From: Thermoactinomyces sp. DSM 45891
GTDB lineage: Bacteria; Bacillota; Bacilli; Thermoactinomycetales; Thermoactinomycetaceae
NCBI RefSeq assembly: GCF_900119485.1
Contig: NZ_FPJZ01000012.1
Span: forward strand, 1 to 64,000
Length of the DNA: 64,000 nucleotides
Direction of reading: 5' to 3'
Made by a program: the position numbers and the translations under genes. The notes under the pieces were generated by a model that had not been told where the DNA came from, made no database searches, and saw nothing but the letters and a program-made list of their open reading frames with translations. Positions 15,756 through 25,152 of the stretch are shown piece after piece. How positions within the stretch are numbered: position 1 is the first letter of the stretch; every line of letters starts with the position of its first letter.

Positions 15756-17048
15756 CTACCTTCCCCATTTTTTGTTTTGTAAAAAATGATCGCTCACTAG
15801 ATTAAAATCACAGTGAAGAAAACTCTCATTCAAAATAACAAATTCCCCGTTCACCATTACATGAATCGGATGATGGCTTAGAATCACATCTAAAAACAGT
15901 AAGCTCGGATCTTGTGATTCAACTACCACATCACCTCGCTTAAAAAAACATAAATCAGCGAACATTCCTTCTTTCACACTTCCTACATGATCTAACCCTA
16001 ATGCAGACGCTCCTGTTTTCGTTATCGAATCAACTATGTCTGTTACATCCACTTTTTCCTCTAAGTTTGATTCACCATGAAAATAAAGTGAGAAGGCAGC
16101 ATCAAATGCTAATTTATGAAACGGGTTTACCATAGCTGCATCTGTACCTAATCCAATTTTGTTATGGATTAAAGCCTTAAACGGAAATCTTCCAGCTCCC
16201 GTAAAACTATTACTGACTGGACAGTGTATAAAGTTTACCTTTTTGTCAGATAGTACATGAAGATCTTCATCTGACAGTGTTGAAGCATGAACCAATAGAG
16301 TAGAAGAGTCTAATAAATGAAGCTTGTCGAGTACCTGAATTCCAGATTTCCCATAATGAGAGATACATTGCTCAACTTGGCTTTTACCTTCACAAATATG
16401 CATGACAAACTTCTTATTTTCTTGAAAGGCAATTTTATGAAGCTCTTTCATTAGTTCTGGAGTTGCCGAAAGCTCTGAGGCGGTGGCTGGATGAACTTTT
16501 ATCAAGTCTGATTCATATGTATGTACACAATCAGAATAGCGTTTGATAACCTCTTCAAGAGAGGAAGAACTCGGTTTGGATTCCCTCCCTAACCATTGAT
16601 CATTTTGTGAAAAATGAATAACTGCTCGAACACCCGCTTTTTTCGCTTGCTCCGCATCTATCTCAGCTCGGCTCGTGAAGATGCCTAGAGTGGTTATACC
16701 TTGGCGTAGCGAATGTAATATCGAGTATAAAGAAGATAATCCTTGCAGTTCTTCTGTTTCTAGATGATTATTTCGATGAACCGTATCCAAAACCTCACTT
16801 ATACTACTAAAAGCTTTTACTCCTCCATATAGCTCTTTACTTGGATGTAAATGTCCGTTCGTTAATCCAGGTAAAACGATGAGACTTTTCGCATCGATTA
16901 CATGGTCACTACTCTGAGAATTTGGCTGGCATATTTTTTCGATTTTATTCCCATAAATCACAATATCAGCAAGGCGAAAATCGTGTTGATCTGAATAATA
17001 GGTAGCATTTTTTAACGTTATCCGATCCATTCCTTTATTTGGTTCCAT
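15756..17048 (-). CDS. Amidohydrolase-superfamily deaminase/hydrolase
   Basis: About 430 residues. The start is uncertain between ATG 17060, 17048 and 17030, all overlapping the end of the HAD gene. Metal-binding motifs in order: GLTNGHLHPSKE (HxH), FVMHICEG, LLVHAST, HCPVSNSF, and the catalytic Asp in GLGTDAAMVNP. This is the TrzA/SsnA/guanine-deaminase branch, acting on C-N or C-halogen bonds of heterocycles. With a formyltransferase and a HAD phosphatase beside it, a purine-, pterin- or pyrimidine-like substrate is possible, but this is inference. Confidence 0.8.
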   Translation of the reverse strand: MEPNKGMDRITLKNATYYSDQHDFRLADIVIYGNKIEKICQPNSQSSDHVIDAKSLIVLPGLTNGHLHPSKELYGGVKAFSSISEVLDTVHRNNHLETEELQGLSSLYSILHSLRQGITTLGIFTSRAEIDAEQAKKAGVRAVIHFSQNDQWLGRESKPSSSSLEEVIKRYSDCVHTYESDLIKVHPATASELSATPELMKELHKIAFQENKKFVMHICEGKSQVEQCISHYGKSGIQVLDKLHLLDSSTLLVHASTLSDEDLHVLSDKKVNFIHCPVSNSFTGAGRFPFKALIHNKIGLGTDAAMVNPFHKLAFDAAFSLYFHGESNLEEKVDVTDIVDSITKTGASALGLDHVGSVKEGMFADLCFFKRGDVVVESQDPSLLFLDVILSHHPIHVMVNGEFVILNESFLHCDFNLVSDHFLQNKKWGR

Positions 17049-17689
17049 ACTAATTCCCACTGGAGCACCTCTTCTACTATATGTTCTTGTTGAATATGGA
17101 GGGTCTTCATCCCTATATTCTTAGCTGGCATGATATCATTTGTGAGCGAGTCTCCAATAAACAAAATATCTCTTGGCTCTGCCGCAAGTTCATCCACTAA
17201 ACTCTGAAAAAAATGTAGATGAGGTTTACAAAATGGATAACAACTTCCGAATTGAAAACAAGAAAAGTATGAATCCATTTTATGATATTTCAGCTTCCCC
17301 ATCTGAATTTGCTCCATCCCATTACTACAAACAGCAAGCAAATAGGACTCGCTTAATTTGCTTAGTAAAGATTCAACCCCCTCATACGGCACACATTTTT
17401 TTATGTAAGCCGACTTGTAAGCACTCGAAACTTCCGCCAGCCTTTCTTCCATTCCATAAAAATCACAAAGCAACTTAAATCGATATGTTAAAGTAGCTTC
17501 TACATCCTGTATCCCCTTCTCAAAATTCGCCCAAGAAACCCTATTAAACTTTGAGAAAACCTCATGAAACTCTCCAAACGAAAGACCCAGATCACAAAAA
17601 TAAGCCTTAAAAACTTCCTGTAGGCTATCCTGTTCACCCCGGGTATGATTACACAACGTTTCATCTAAATCAAAAACAATAACTTTCAT
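17018..17689 (-). CDS. HAD-superfamily hydrolase (probable phosphatase)
   Basis: 223 residues. Motif I VFDLDETLC with both Asp, motif II in AVCSNG, motif III Lys in FCKPHLHFF, and motif IV GDSLTNDI. The helical cap lies between residues 15 and 90, as in subfamily IA. The start ATG overlaps the transporter stop by 4 bases (ATGA), and its own end overlaps the next gene, so translation is coupled. It likely dephosphorylates a pathway intermediate. Confidence 0.85.
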   Translation of the reverse strand: MKVIVFDLDETLCNHTRGEQDSLQEVFKAYFCDLGLSFGEFHEVFSKFNRVSWANFEKGIQDVEATLTYRFKLLCDFYGMEERLAEVSSAYKSAYIKKCVPYEGVESLLSKLSESYLLAVCSNGMEQIQMGKLKYHKMDSYFSCFQFGSCYPFCKPHLHFFQSLVDELAAEPRDILFIGDSLTNDIMPAKNIGMKTLHIQQEHIVEEVLQWELVWNQIKEWIG

Positions 17690-18588
17690 ATTTTCACGCT
17701 CTCGTTTCTATTTGCAATGGTAGGTAGGGCTAAGCCAATAATGACGAAACATGCCGCTATTATTTTTACATTTGAAATCGGTTCGTTATATACAAAAATC
17801 GAGAATAACATGGTAAAAATAGGAATGGAATTAGAAAACAACGATGGAATAATTATATTGGTCTTCTTAACTCCAAAATTGTAAGCCATATCTGCTACTA
17901 GATTGGCAAATAAAATAGCAAACAGTACATAGAGTAGAGAAGTATGATCCAGATTCTTATACGCCGTCAAATCACCCCAAATGAATGCCGGAATAAAAAG
18001 CAATCCACTGCCAAATATAAAACACCATGTAGAATAGTGAATGGGATTAATCGAATTCATAATGCTTTTTCCAAGTGAAATGTAGATAACGAACGAAATA
18101 ACGGCTACAAATAAAATGAGACTACCATATAAATGATCATCGCTAAATCGGACCGAGCCGAACTCTCCATTGGTTACTAATAAAACAATTCCTGTAATAG
18201 ACAATAAAGTTCCAAATATATTTATTGCTCGTAATGGATTCTTTAACCAAATCACATCAAGAATATTACTTATCAATGGGACGAGTGCGATAATCAAAGC
18301 TGCATCAACTGAAGAAGTTTTCTTCATCCCGAAATTCACAAGGAGGTTGAATAAAAAAATCCCAAAAAAGCTAGCAAAGAATATTTTTACTAATATTTTC
18401 TTGTCGTAACTAAATAATCCTCTCCAAAAAATAAGAACCGATATAATCGCTGCCCCGAAAATAGCATAAAAAGCTAATACAAAGGGACTTAGTACAACTA
18501 ATAGAAGTTTTGTCACAATAAAGTTATAGCCCCACAGAATCACTGCTAACAATAACGCTATAACAGGAATAATCGATATCTTTTTCAT
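17686..18588 (-). CDS. EamA/DMT-family transporter
   Basis: About 300 residues. ATG 18588 is preferred over 18615 because AAGGAG lies 7 bases before it. Ten hydrophobic segments form two EamA repeats, with WGYNFIVTKLL in helix 1 and the typical PLISNILDVIWLKNPL end of the first repeat. It is the first gene of the third pathway operon, so it may export the product or import a precursor. Confidence 0.85.
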   Translation of the reverse strand: MKKISIIPVIALLLAVILWGYNFIVTKLLLVVLSPFVLAFYAIFGAAIISVLIFWRGLFSYDKKILVKIFFASFFGIFLFNLLVNFGMKKTSSVDAALIIALVPLISNILDVIWLKNPLRAINIFGTLLSITGIVLLVTNGEFGSVRFSDDHLYGSLILFVAVISFVIYISLGKSIMNSINPIHYSTWCFIFGSGLLFIPAFIWGDLTAYKNLDHTSLLYVLFAILFANLVADMAYNFGVKKTNIIIPSLFSNSIPIFTMLFSIFVYNEPISNVKIIAACFVIIGLALPTIANRNESVKI

Positions 18589-18733
18589 ACCATTCTCCTT
18601 AGGTAGAAAGGACATTTAGTAGAATATACAAATTAACATATAAGTTTAACTATATAATATAATTCTGAAAAGAACAAGCCAAAAAACCGTCCTACACTCC
18701 CGAATTATTTATAAGAACATCTGATATAATTGG

Positions 18734-18776
18734 AAAAATGGCCTTCTCAAAAAATGATTTGAGAAGGCCATTTTTC
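18734..18776 (-). terminator. Terminator after the ATP-grasp gene
   Basis: A 17-base perfect stem (AAATGGCCTTCTCAAAT and its complement, loop of about six bases) followed by TTTTT. It begins 5 bases past the stop at 18781 and separates the second and third pathway operons. Confidence 0.9.
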
Positions 18777-18780
18777 ACAA

Positions 18781-19989
18781 CTAAATCGTATCATCCCATA
18801 TTACACGGTTTTCAAACCACATTGCCAACTCATCGATACGGTTCTGAACTTGTGCCTCAGACTCTCCCTTAATAAGCACTTTAGCTATATAGTCACCACT
18901 ACTTGAAATCTCATTAAATTTCTGGCCACAATGTGCGGTGACCTTATATTGAGTTACCCATTCTGGCAGAGGATCTGCAGGCATCTCTTTTAGAACTCCT
19001 TTTTTAGCTGGTACTAAAAGATAGCCTCCCAGCATCTCAAGTTTTGGAACATTGGACAATGAGGCAGAAACCTGTTCCACTAATCCACATTGTGCCTGTA
19101 CAGAGAGCTTAACTAAATCAATTCCAAAGCCTTGTATTATTTTCTCACGAATGAATCCCCCTCCTGTACGACTAGCAATTTCACACAGGACTAATTCATC
19201 ATGTGGGGTATGGAACACTTCGGCATGAAATGAAGTGTTTTTAGGGGTAGGAAGTGCTTTTAATAATTTTTGAGTAAACTCTACGAGTCGGGGTAGCAAT
19301 GGATTTTCTGATTCTAGAAGATAACCTCCATTAAATAACTCATCTTGAAAGGCAAGACATCCATTTATATACTTAGATGGCCAACAAAGTACCATTTCAC
19401 CGTTTATGACTAAGCCATCTACCGTATACATGTCCCCTTCGATGAATTTCTCCACCTCAAGATGAACAGCTAATCCCTTGCTCAAGAAAGTCATTAAATC
19501 ATCTCGATCTTTTATAATGACTGTATGACACGAACCTACCCCATCTATTGGTTTCACAATAACGGGATATCCATGTTTTTGGATAAATTTATACAAATCC
19601 AACGGGGACTCTAATGGTGAGAATTCTGGGACATTTAAACCCTTTTCTCTTGCAAGCTTCTTCATAACCGTTTTATCCCTGAAAGCGATCGCACTTTCCA
19701 AAGATTGACCCTCTATGCCCAACTGTTCTCTTAATCTAGCTGCTCGTATAAGGTCATATTCAGATGTTACAATAATCGCATCAAACTTATGAGTCTCATA
19801 CAACTCTAAAGCACGTATCTCCATTTCACCATTGGTTCGATAGTTTTCAAAACCTTCAACTAAATGGTAATTCACTGCTCCTCGGGCCTTTTCCGAAGTA
19901 GTCAGTAGCAACAAATCCTCATTCAAATCTTTTAACCAATCGTCATACGGATACCCCGTTTTATTCATAATGAGAATACTCATATTCAA
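18781..19989 (-). CDS. ATP-grasp ligase (second of the operon)
   Basis: 402 residues from TTG 19989, which overlaps the epimerase stop (TTGA) and sits 5 bases after GGAGG; ATG 19983 is an alternative. The ATP-grasp core is visible: VIVKPIDGVGSCHTVIIK (ATP-binding loop), HLEVEKFIEGDMYTVDGLV, and FHAEVFHTPHDELVLCEIASRTGGGF (Mg ligands). The N-terminal Rossmann-like part ends at EQLGIEGQS. It joins a carboxylate to an amine or similar nucleophile via an acyl phosphate. Next to an epimerase of the dipeptide type, peptide ligation is likely. Confidence 0.85.
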   Translation of the reverse strand: MNMSILIMNKTGYPYDDWLKDLNEDLLLLTTSEKARGAVNYHLVEGFENYRTNGEMEIRALELYETHKFDAIIVTSEYDLIRAARLREQLGIEGQSLESAIAFRDKTVMKKLAREKGLNVPEFSPLESPLDLYKFIQKHGYPVIVKPIDGVGSCHTVIIKDRDDLMTFLSKGLAVHLEVEKFIEGDMYTVDGLVINGEMVLCWPSKYINGCLAFQDELFNGGYLLESENPLLPRLVEFTQKLLKALPTPKNTSFHAEVFHTPHDELVLCEIASRTGGGFIREKIIQGFGIDLVKLSVQAQCGLVEQVSASLSNVPKLEMLGGYLLVPAKKGVLKEMPADPLPEWVTQYKVTAHCGQKFNEISSSGDYIAKVLIKGESEAQVQNRIDELAMWFENRVIWDDTI

Positions 19990-21008
19990 CTGCCCCTCCT
20001 ATCTATAATTCCTATTCCAAACCTATTAGGTAATGTAATCAAACCATTGTTTACTCTAATTCCTGTAAAGGGATCTGATTGGAGATTCAAATGGCCATCA
20101 AGATCAATGTAATCTGCAAGCCCAGCTAAATGCGCAATGGCAGTAATCCCTAAAGAGCTTTCTGTTTTACACCCCAACATTACCTTCATCCCAACATTTC
20201 GAGCTAACTGGATTATTTCCTTTGCTCGTCGAAGCCCACCACACTTCAGAAGTTTGATATTAACTACACCTACACTTCCGCTCAAACTTAGTAGGTCTTG
20301 AATACAATGAAAATCTTCATCCGCAACAATGGGAATAGGCGAATGATCTTGAACCCATTTCAACTGTTCATGTGATCCTGCAGGAATCGGTTGCTCTAAA
20401 AGCTCTACACCATATTGATGAAGTTTATTGGCTGCTACAATGGCATCTTCACAATTCCAAGTTCCATTCCCATCAATCCAAATACGCCCTTGGTATATTT
20501 CTCTTAGCCTTCCGATCAACTCTACCTCACTGGTCAAAGTCATTTTCAATTTTAAAATAGGCCATTGTGAAAGCATCTTGGCCTGCTTCAATAAATCGTT
20601 TTGATCCATTACACCTAGGGAAATGCTAGTGGGTGGAATGAATAGTCCTTCAAGTCCCCATAACCGATGAATGGGAAGATTAGTCATTTGCCCTAACATA
20701 TCATGAAGTGCCATGTCGATTGCTGCTATCACAGTTGGCTGATTTGGTATCAACGCCTCGAGATCGTTTAATAGCTTTTCGATTTCAAAAGGGGTATGCT
20801 CCTTCACTATGTCTGAGCACAGATTGAAAGCATTTACAACGGTCTCAGCTGTCATGCCGTATTCTTTGGCGAATACAGCAGTGCCATACCCTCTCCATTC
20901 CTTCCATTTCAGTCTGACTATTATCTGATGAGCAGATGTAAATGTTCCTTTATTACTTTGAAAAGGCTGCTTTAACTTTAAAATTAAATCTTCATATTCG
21001 ATTTCCAT
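19986..21008 (-). CDS. Enolase-superfamily epimerase (dipeptide-epimerase-like)
   Basis: 340 residues. Muconate-lactonizing subgroup: catalytic Lys pair in LKLKMTL (KxK), Mg ligands in WIDGNGTW (D), LLEQPIP (E), and VADEDFH (D), then the second-side Lys in VVNIKLLKCGG. The motif LEQPIP with KxK and a distal Lys is that of Ala-Glu and other dipeptide epimerases. It is coupled to the downstream ATP-grasp gene (4-base overlap), so ligation and then alpha-carbon epimerisation of a small peptide is the natural reading. Confidence 0.85.
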   Translation of the reverse strand: MEIEYEDLILKLKQPFQSNKGTFTSAHQIIVRLKWKEWRGYGTAVFAKEYGMTAETVVNAFNLCSDIVKEHTPFEIEKLLNDLEALIPNQPTVIAAIDMALHDMLGQMTNLPIHRLWGLEGLFIPPTSISLGVMDQNDLLKQAKMLSQWPILKLKMTLTSEVELIGRLREIYQGRIWIDGNGTWNCEDAIVAANKLHQYGVELLEQPIPAGSHEQLKWVQDHSPIPIVADEDFHCIQDLLSLSGSVGVVNIKLLKCGGLRRAKEIIQLARNVGMKVMLGCKTESSLGITAIAHLAGLADYIDLDGHLNLQSDPFTGIRVNNGLITLPNRFGIGIIDRRGS

Positions 21009-21059
21009 TGTGTGTACTCCTTACATCTTTCTCTCATCAAATTCCCTGCAAAATGTTCC

Positions 21060-22403
21060 CTATTTACTCCCAGAGCGTGCACGAAAAGAAGGACGCTCTA
21101 GGCCCAGATGATCTCGTAGTGTTTGGCCTTCATACTCTGTTCGAAATAACCCACGTCGTTGGAGCTCGGGAACCACAAGTTCAACGAAATCTGTTAGCCC
21201 ATCTGGTAATTGCGGTGGCATAATATTAAATCCATCAGCAGCTTCACTCACATACCACTCTTCTAGTTGATCTGCAATTTCTTGGGGAGTGCCTAAGATC
21301 ATTCTGTGTCCACGCGGACCTGCAATAGAACGATAAAGCTCACGAATCGTTAACCCTTTGGTTTTCGCTTCCTCATACAACAACTTCTGACGGCTCGTAC
21401 TTCCTTGTGTCTCCGGAAGTTCTGGTAATGGGCCATCCACTGGATATTTTGAAATGTCGATATTTCCCAATTGAGTGGAAAGTAAGCCAAGACCTACGAC
21501 TGGATCGATTAAATTTTGCAATGTTTCATATTTTTGTTCTGCTTCATCTCTGGTCCTTCCTACCACTGGAAAGATACCAGGCATCACTTTCACTTGATCT
21601 GGAGATCGACCATATTTGACGACTTGCTCCTTTATACCTCGATAAAACGCTTTTGCCTGTTCCAAATTCTTATGTGCTGTAAAGATAACTTCTGCCCATT
21701 GAGCAGCAAAATCCTGTCCATCTGCGGAAGAGCCTGCCTGTACAATAACTGGATAACCTTGAGGGGGGCGAGCCACATTTAGGGGGCCTCGTACTGAAAA
21801 AAATTCCTTCTTGTGATTCAATATATGAAGTTTTTCAGGATCAAAGAAACGACCCGACTCCTTATCAAACAAAAAGGCATCGTCTTCCCAACTATCCCAC
21901 AATCCAGTTGCTACCTCCATGAACTCCCTAGCTCTGAGATATCTTGTCTCGTGGTCAGGTTGCTTGTCCAGATTAAAATTTTGGGCTTCCACGTCAGTTG
22001 TTGAAGTAACGACATTCCAACCAGAACGACCGTTACTCAAAAAATCTAAAGAAGCAAATTTTCTGGCAACGTGAAAAGGTTCGTTATAAGTAGTAGAACA
22101 TGTTGCAGTTAACCCAATACGCTCCGTTACCACTGACAGTGCAGATAGTAATGTTAAGGGCTCAAAATGAACCATCCGTCCCCAGCGACTAAGTTCATCC
22201 GAGTCTTTATAATGCGTACGTACTCCTACACCATCCGATAAAAAAATCATATCGAATTTACCGCGTTCTGCTGTCTTAACTATCGAACTATAATAATGAA
22301 AATCAAGTACACCTGCTGGATATGCATTCGGGTGTCTCCAAGCAGAAATATGATGTCCTGGAGCAGGTAAAAAAGCACCCAATTTTATCATTGAACGACT
22401 CAT
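21060..22403 (-). CDS. LLM-class flavin-dependent monooxygenase (NtaA/SnaA/DszA type)
   Basis: 447 residues. The TIM-barrel family is shown by GAFLPAPGHHISAWRHP near the N-terminus, AERGKFDMIFLSDGV, FEPLTLLSALSVVTERIGL, the NGRSGWNVVTS motif, and GSSADGQDFAAQWAEVIFTA. These enzymes use reduced FMN from a separate reductase to oxidise amines, thioethers or chelates. In this operon it probably hydroxylates or cleaves a C-N bond of the product. No flavin reductase gene is visible nearby. Confidence 0.9.
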   Translation of the reverse strand: MSRSMIKLGAFLPAPGHHISAWRHPNAYPAGVLDFHYYSSIVKTAERGKFDMIFLSDGVGVRTHYKDSDELSRWGRMVHFEPLTLLSALSVVTERIGLTATCSTTYNEPFHVARKFASLDFLSNGRSGWNVVTSTTDVEAQNFNLDKQPDHETRYLRAREFMEVATGLWDSWEDDAFLFDKESGRFFDPEKLHILNHKKEFFSVRGPLNVARPPQGYPVIVQAGSSADGQDFAAQWAEVIFTAHKNLEQAKAFYRGIKEQVVKYGRSPDQVKVMPGIFPVVGRTRDEAEQKYETLQNLIDPVVGLGLLSTQLGNIDISKYPVDGPLPELPETQGSTSRQKLLYEEAKTKGLTIRELYRSIAGPRGHRMILGTPQEIADQLEEWYVSEAADGFNIMPPQLPDGLTDFVELVVPELQRRGLFRTEYEGQTLRDHLGLERPSFRARSGSK

Positions 22404-22444
22404 ATTAGCACCTCATTCTTTTTTGTGATGACATAGCTTCTGTA

Positions 22445-23695
22445 TTAATGATTCACTTCACCTTGAACCTTTTTCGGTGACCTTTTAGACTGCTTTTCTT
22501 TCACTACGAGTACACTTAGAACCACTGCTGTAGCTAGATAAAAAACGAAAAAGCTATAACCGACCCTTTCTAAACCTAACTTATCTAAGAAAAAGCCAAA
22601 AACAAATGGACCTAATCCAAACCCTATATTAAATGTTGCATTTAGGATCCCAAATGCTAGCCCCCTCTTCTTTGCAGGAGTAAACTGATTTACTTTTGAT
22701 TTTAAATTAGCTACATGGGTTAACTCTCCGATTGTAAATACAACGATGAGAAGTACGCATAGATAGATAGCGGGAATCCTCTCAAGGGTTCCGAGTAACA
22801 AATGGAATAAGGAAAATAAGGTAGCCGTAAATAACATTTGGCTCATAAAACTCCATCTGCTTACTATTTTTAATGCTTGGAGTTGTAATATGACAATCAA
22901 GAAAGAATTCAACGCAAACAACAAACCAATAACGAATGGAGATAGTTCTACGAAATCATGGAGAATCGCTCCTAATAAATCATTAAATACACCGTATGTG
23001 GAGACTAAAATAACATTGAGCAAGAAAATACTAATCAATATATATATATGACTAGACTTACCTTGGTAGGACTGTTCCACTTCAACTGGTTCTTGTTCTT
23101 CTACCTTTATTTCGGATCTACTTTGATTTTTTAATAATGGATGGAACATCGTTATAATAGAAAAACAAAGTAATAATAACCCAGTAGAGATATAAATAAA
23201 GCTAGAACCTACTGCTAGGATAACCCCCCCTAGAAGCGCTCCTATACCAACAGAAATATTTTGATTGATATAAAACATCGCAAATGGGATAGTAGGATCT
23301 TTTTTATCCACTGTATCTCCGATTAAGGCAGAAAAAACAGAACGGAAAAATGAATGTGCAAATCCTAACACAATATAGACTGTTGTGAATTCTAAGACGT
23401 CACTTACAAAAGGGAGGAATAGATAAGAAGCACTTGTTACAAACAAGCCCATCAATATAAGCGGTCTACGTCCGTATCGATCTGATAAAGCGCCACCGAT
23501 CACTCCACCAAATGTACGCGCAATGAAATAAATGAAAACACTTCCAGCTATAGTAGTATAACTAGCACCTAAACGCGTCATCATGTCCGTAACCAAAAAG
23601 GGAATGATAATGCCCCGAGATAGACCAAAGATAAAATCAAGAAGTAAAATGAGTCGGTGAATGGCTTTCAGTTTCATAAACTGTTTAATTACCAT
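22445..23695 (-). CDS. MFS transporter
   Basis: 416 residues with twelve predicted helices. The GALSDRYGRRPLILMG loop between helices 2 and 3 is the MFS drug-proton antiporter motif A. A charged central loop (KNQSRSEIKVEEQEPVEVEQSYQG) splits the two halves. GAGGAG precedes ATG 23695. It sits between the first ATP-grasp and the monooxygenase and is the likely efflux or self-resistance pump of the pathway. Confidence 0.9.
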   Translation of the reverse strand: MVIKQFMKLKAIHRLILLLDFIFGLSRGIIIPFLVTDMMTRLGASYTTIAGSVFIYFIARTFGGVIGGALSDRYGRRPLILMGLFVTSASYLFLPFVSDVLEFTTVYIVLGFAHSFFRSVFSALIGDTVDKKDPTIPFAMFYINQNISVGIGALLGGVILAVGSSFIYISTGLLLLCFSIITMFHPLLKNQSRSEIKVEEQEPVEVEQSYQGKSSHIYILISIFLLNVILVSTYGVFNDLLGAILHDFVELSPFVIGLLFALNSFLIVILQLQALKIVSRWSFMSQMLFTATLFSLFHLLLGTLERIPAIYLCVLLIVVFTIGELTHVANLKSKVNQFTPAKKRGLAFGILNATFNIGFGLGPFVFGFFLDKLGLERVGYSFFVFYLATAVVLSVLVVKEKQSKRSPKKVQGEVNH

Positions 23696-23715
23696 AAAGC
23701 ACTCCTCTAACTCTT

Positions 23716-25044
23716 TTATTCATATAGCTGATTGATGATTGTTTCATTTAATATTTTCTCCGACATTTCCATGTCTTGCGATGATGAAGAGTTGATACTA
23801 TAAACAATGTATAGATGTCTTGTTAAAGAATCCTTCACTGGTAAGGCTTTCTGATTAGGAGGGACCAATATACCTAATTCATATACAGTTAAATCTAGAC
23901 CTTTATCAATAAGAACACCTTCTCTGTTTCGTACCAACCCTTGAGAGTCTGGATTTGAGGGCCAATGAACGGGTAGGTCATGATGACTCATTTTACCTTT
24001 TAAAATGGTATCTTCTTCTAAAACATAATATTTTTGGATAACTTTCTTACTCGAATGACTGGATACGTACTCTTTACCTGGTTCATTTAACACAATCGAA
24101 AGAAGCAGATCGTATGGGTTCACTTCACCTGCGTATAGATACAAATCCATAATGCGATCACCTGGATTGCGTACACACCATTCCATCACTTTCGGTATGC
24201 CACTTTCATCGATCTTAAACTCAAGATGCACAATGGCACTCTGAATTTTTGACATTGTAATGACGAAATGATTCATTTCATTAACTTGTTGAATCGTATC
24301 CTCTGATAATTCACGGTAGTGAACTTGATGGCCGATTTCTACCGGGAATTCGATACCTTCTGATTTTAAAGTTTGCTTCTTAGTAATAGAAGAATACAGG
24401 ACTCCCCCATCCCTAACCCAACTCTCGATTGAATACTCTTGCCCCACAATTCTTTCTTCAAGTAAATATAATTGCTCTTTAGACTTTTGCACTTTCAATA
24501 AATCAAGCACCGATTTCTTTTGATTCTCATCAGACCATATCATTACGTCCATAGAACCGTACTTATTAATAGGTTTTATAACTCCGCTATCTGGCAAAAT
24601 AGTGGTCATTAGTTCCTCTAACGTCACTTTTTGTGAGCGAACCTTCCACGGAGTGTTTTGGATAAGCTGTCTCTGCTTTTCTTTATTTCGAGAAATAACA
24701 GCTGCCTCAAGTCCTCCATTAGACAATCCTAGATATCCCGCTAAGATGGCTGTTTCTACTACCAATCTTTCATCTATAGGAATGATCCCTACTATTTGAT
24801 CATGCTCTAAAATATTATTCACAACCAAAAAAAACGATTCCATAGAATATTCTTCCATGCAGATGATTTCATCCACGAGATTAATAAAATGATGAGGATT
24901 ACACTGCTTATATCTGTATAATTGATTCAGCTTATTTTTTCTGCTATCTACAATAATGGCTTTTAGACCTCTTTTTCGAATACATCTTACATATTCTTCT
25001 GTAATCTCAGAAAACCCCCCGAGGATTAGCACCGCTTTTTCCAT
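23716..25044 (-). CDS. ATP-grasp ligase (first of the operon)
   Basis: 442 residues. An N-terminal pre-ATP-grasp Rossmann part (VLILGGFSEITEEYV), the ATP-binding GVIKPINKYGSMDV, LEERIVGQEYSIESWV, and the Mg-binding HLEFKIDESG plus EWCVRNPGDRIMD. The fold is that of BacD-type L-amino-acid ligases and carbamoyl-phosphate-synthase-like proteins. There is only low resemblance to the second ATP-grasp at 18781, so the two probably form different bonds. It is the first gene of the operon, after a terminator hairpin. Confidence 0.85.
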   Translation of the reverse strand: MEKAVLILGGFSEITEEYVRCIRKRGLKAIIVDSRKNKLNQLYRYKQCNPHHFINLVDEIICMEEYSMESFFLVVNNILEHDQIVGIIPIDERLVVETAILAGYLGLSNGGLEAAVISRNKEKQRQLIQNTPWKVRSQKVTLEELMTTILPDSGVIKPINKYGSMDVMIWSDENQKKSVLDLLKVQKSKEQLYLLEERIVGQEYSIESWVRDGGVLYSSITKKQTLKSEGIEFPVEIGHQVHYRELSEDTIQQVNEMNHFVITMSKIQSAIVHLEFKIDESGIPKVMEWCVRNPGDRIMDLYLYAGEVNPYDLLLSIVLNEPGKEYVSSHSSKKVIQKYYVLEEDTILKGKMSHHDLPVHWPSNPDSQGLVRNREGVLIDKGLDLTVYELGILVPPNQKALPVKDSLTRHLYIVYSINSSSSQDMEMSEKILNETIINQLYE

Positions 25045-25065
25045 TAAAACACCCCATTATTTCTC

Positions 25066-25132
25066 ATTAGGATAAATAAGGGTTTCATACTCTCTCATTT
25101 GGTTGCTAGACAATACGAAACCCTATTTTTAC
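25066..25132 (-). terminator. Terminator between the first and second pathway operons
   Basis: AGGGTTTCGTAT and GTATGAAACCCT are exact complements separated by a loop of about 35 bases, followed by TATTTATCC on the minus strand, 20 bases past the dehydrogenase stop. The long loop makes it weaker than a normal terminator; partial read-through or an antitermination role is possible. Confidence 0.5.
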
Positions 25133-25152
25133 ACGTAAATCATTTCAAATGC

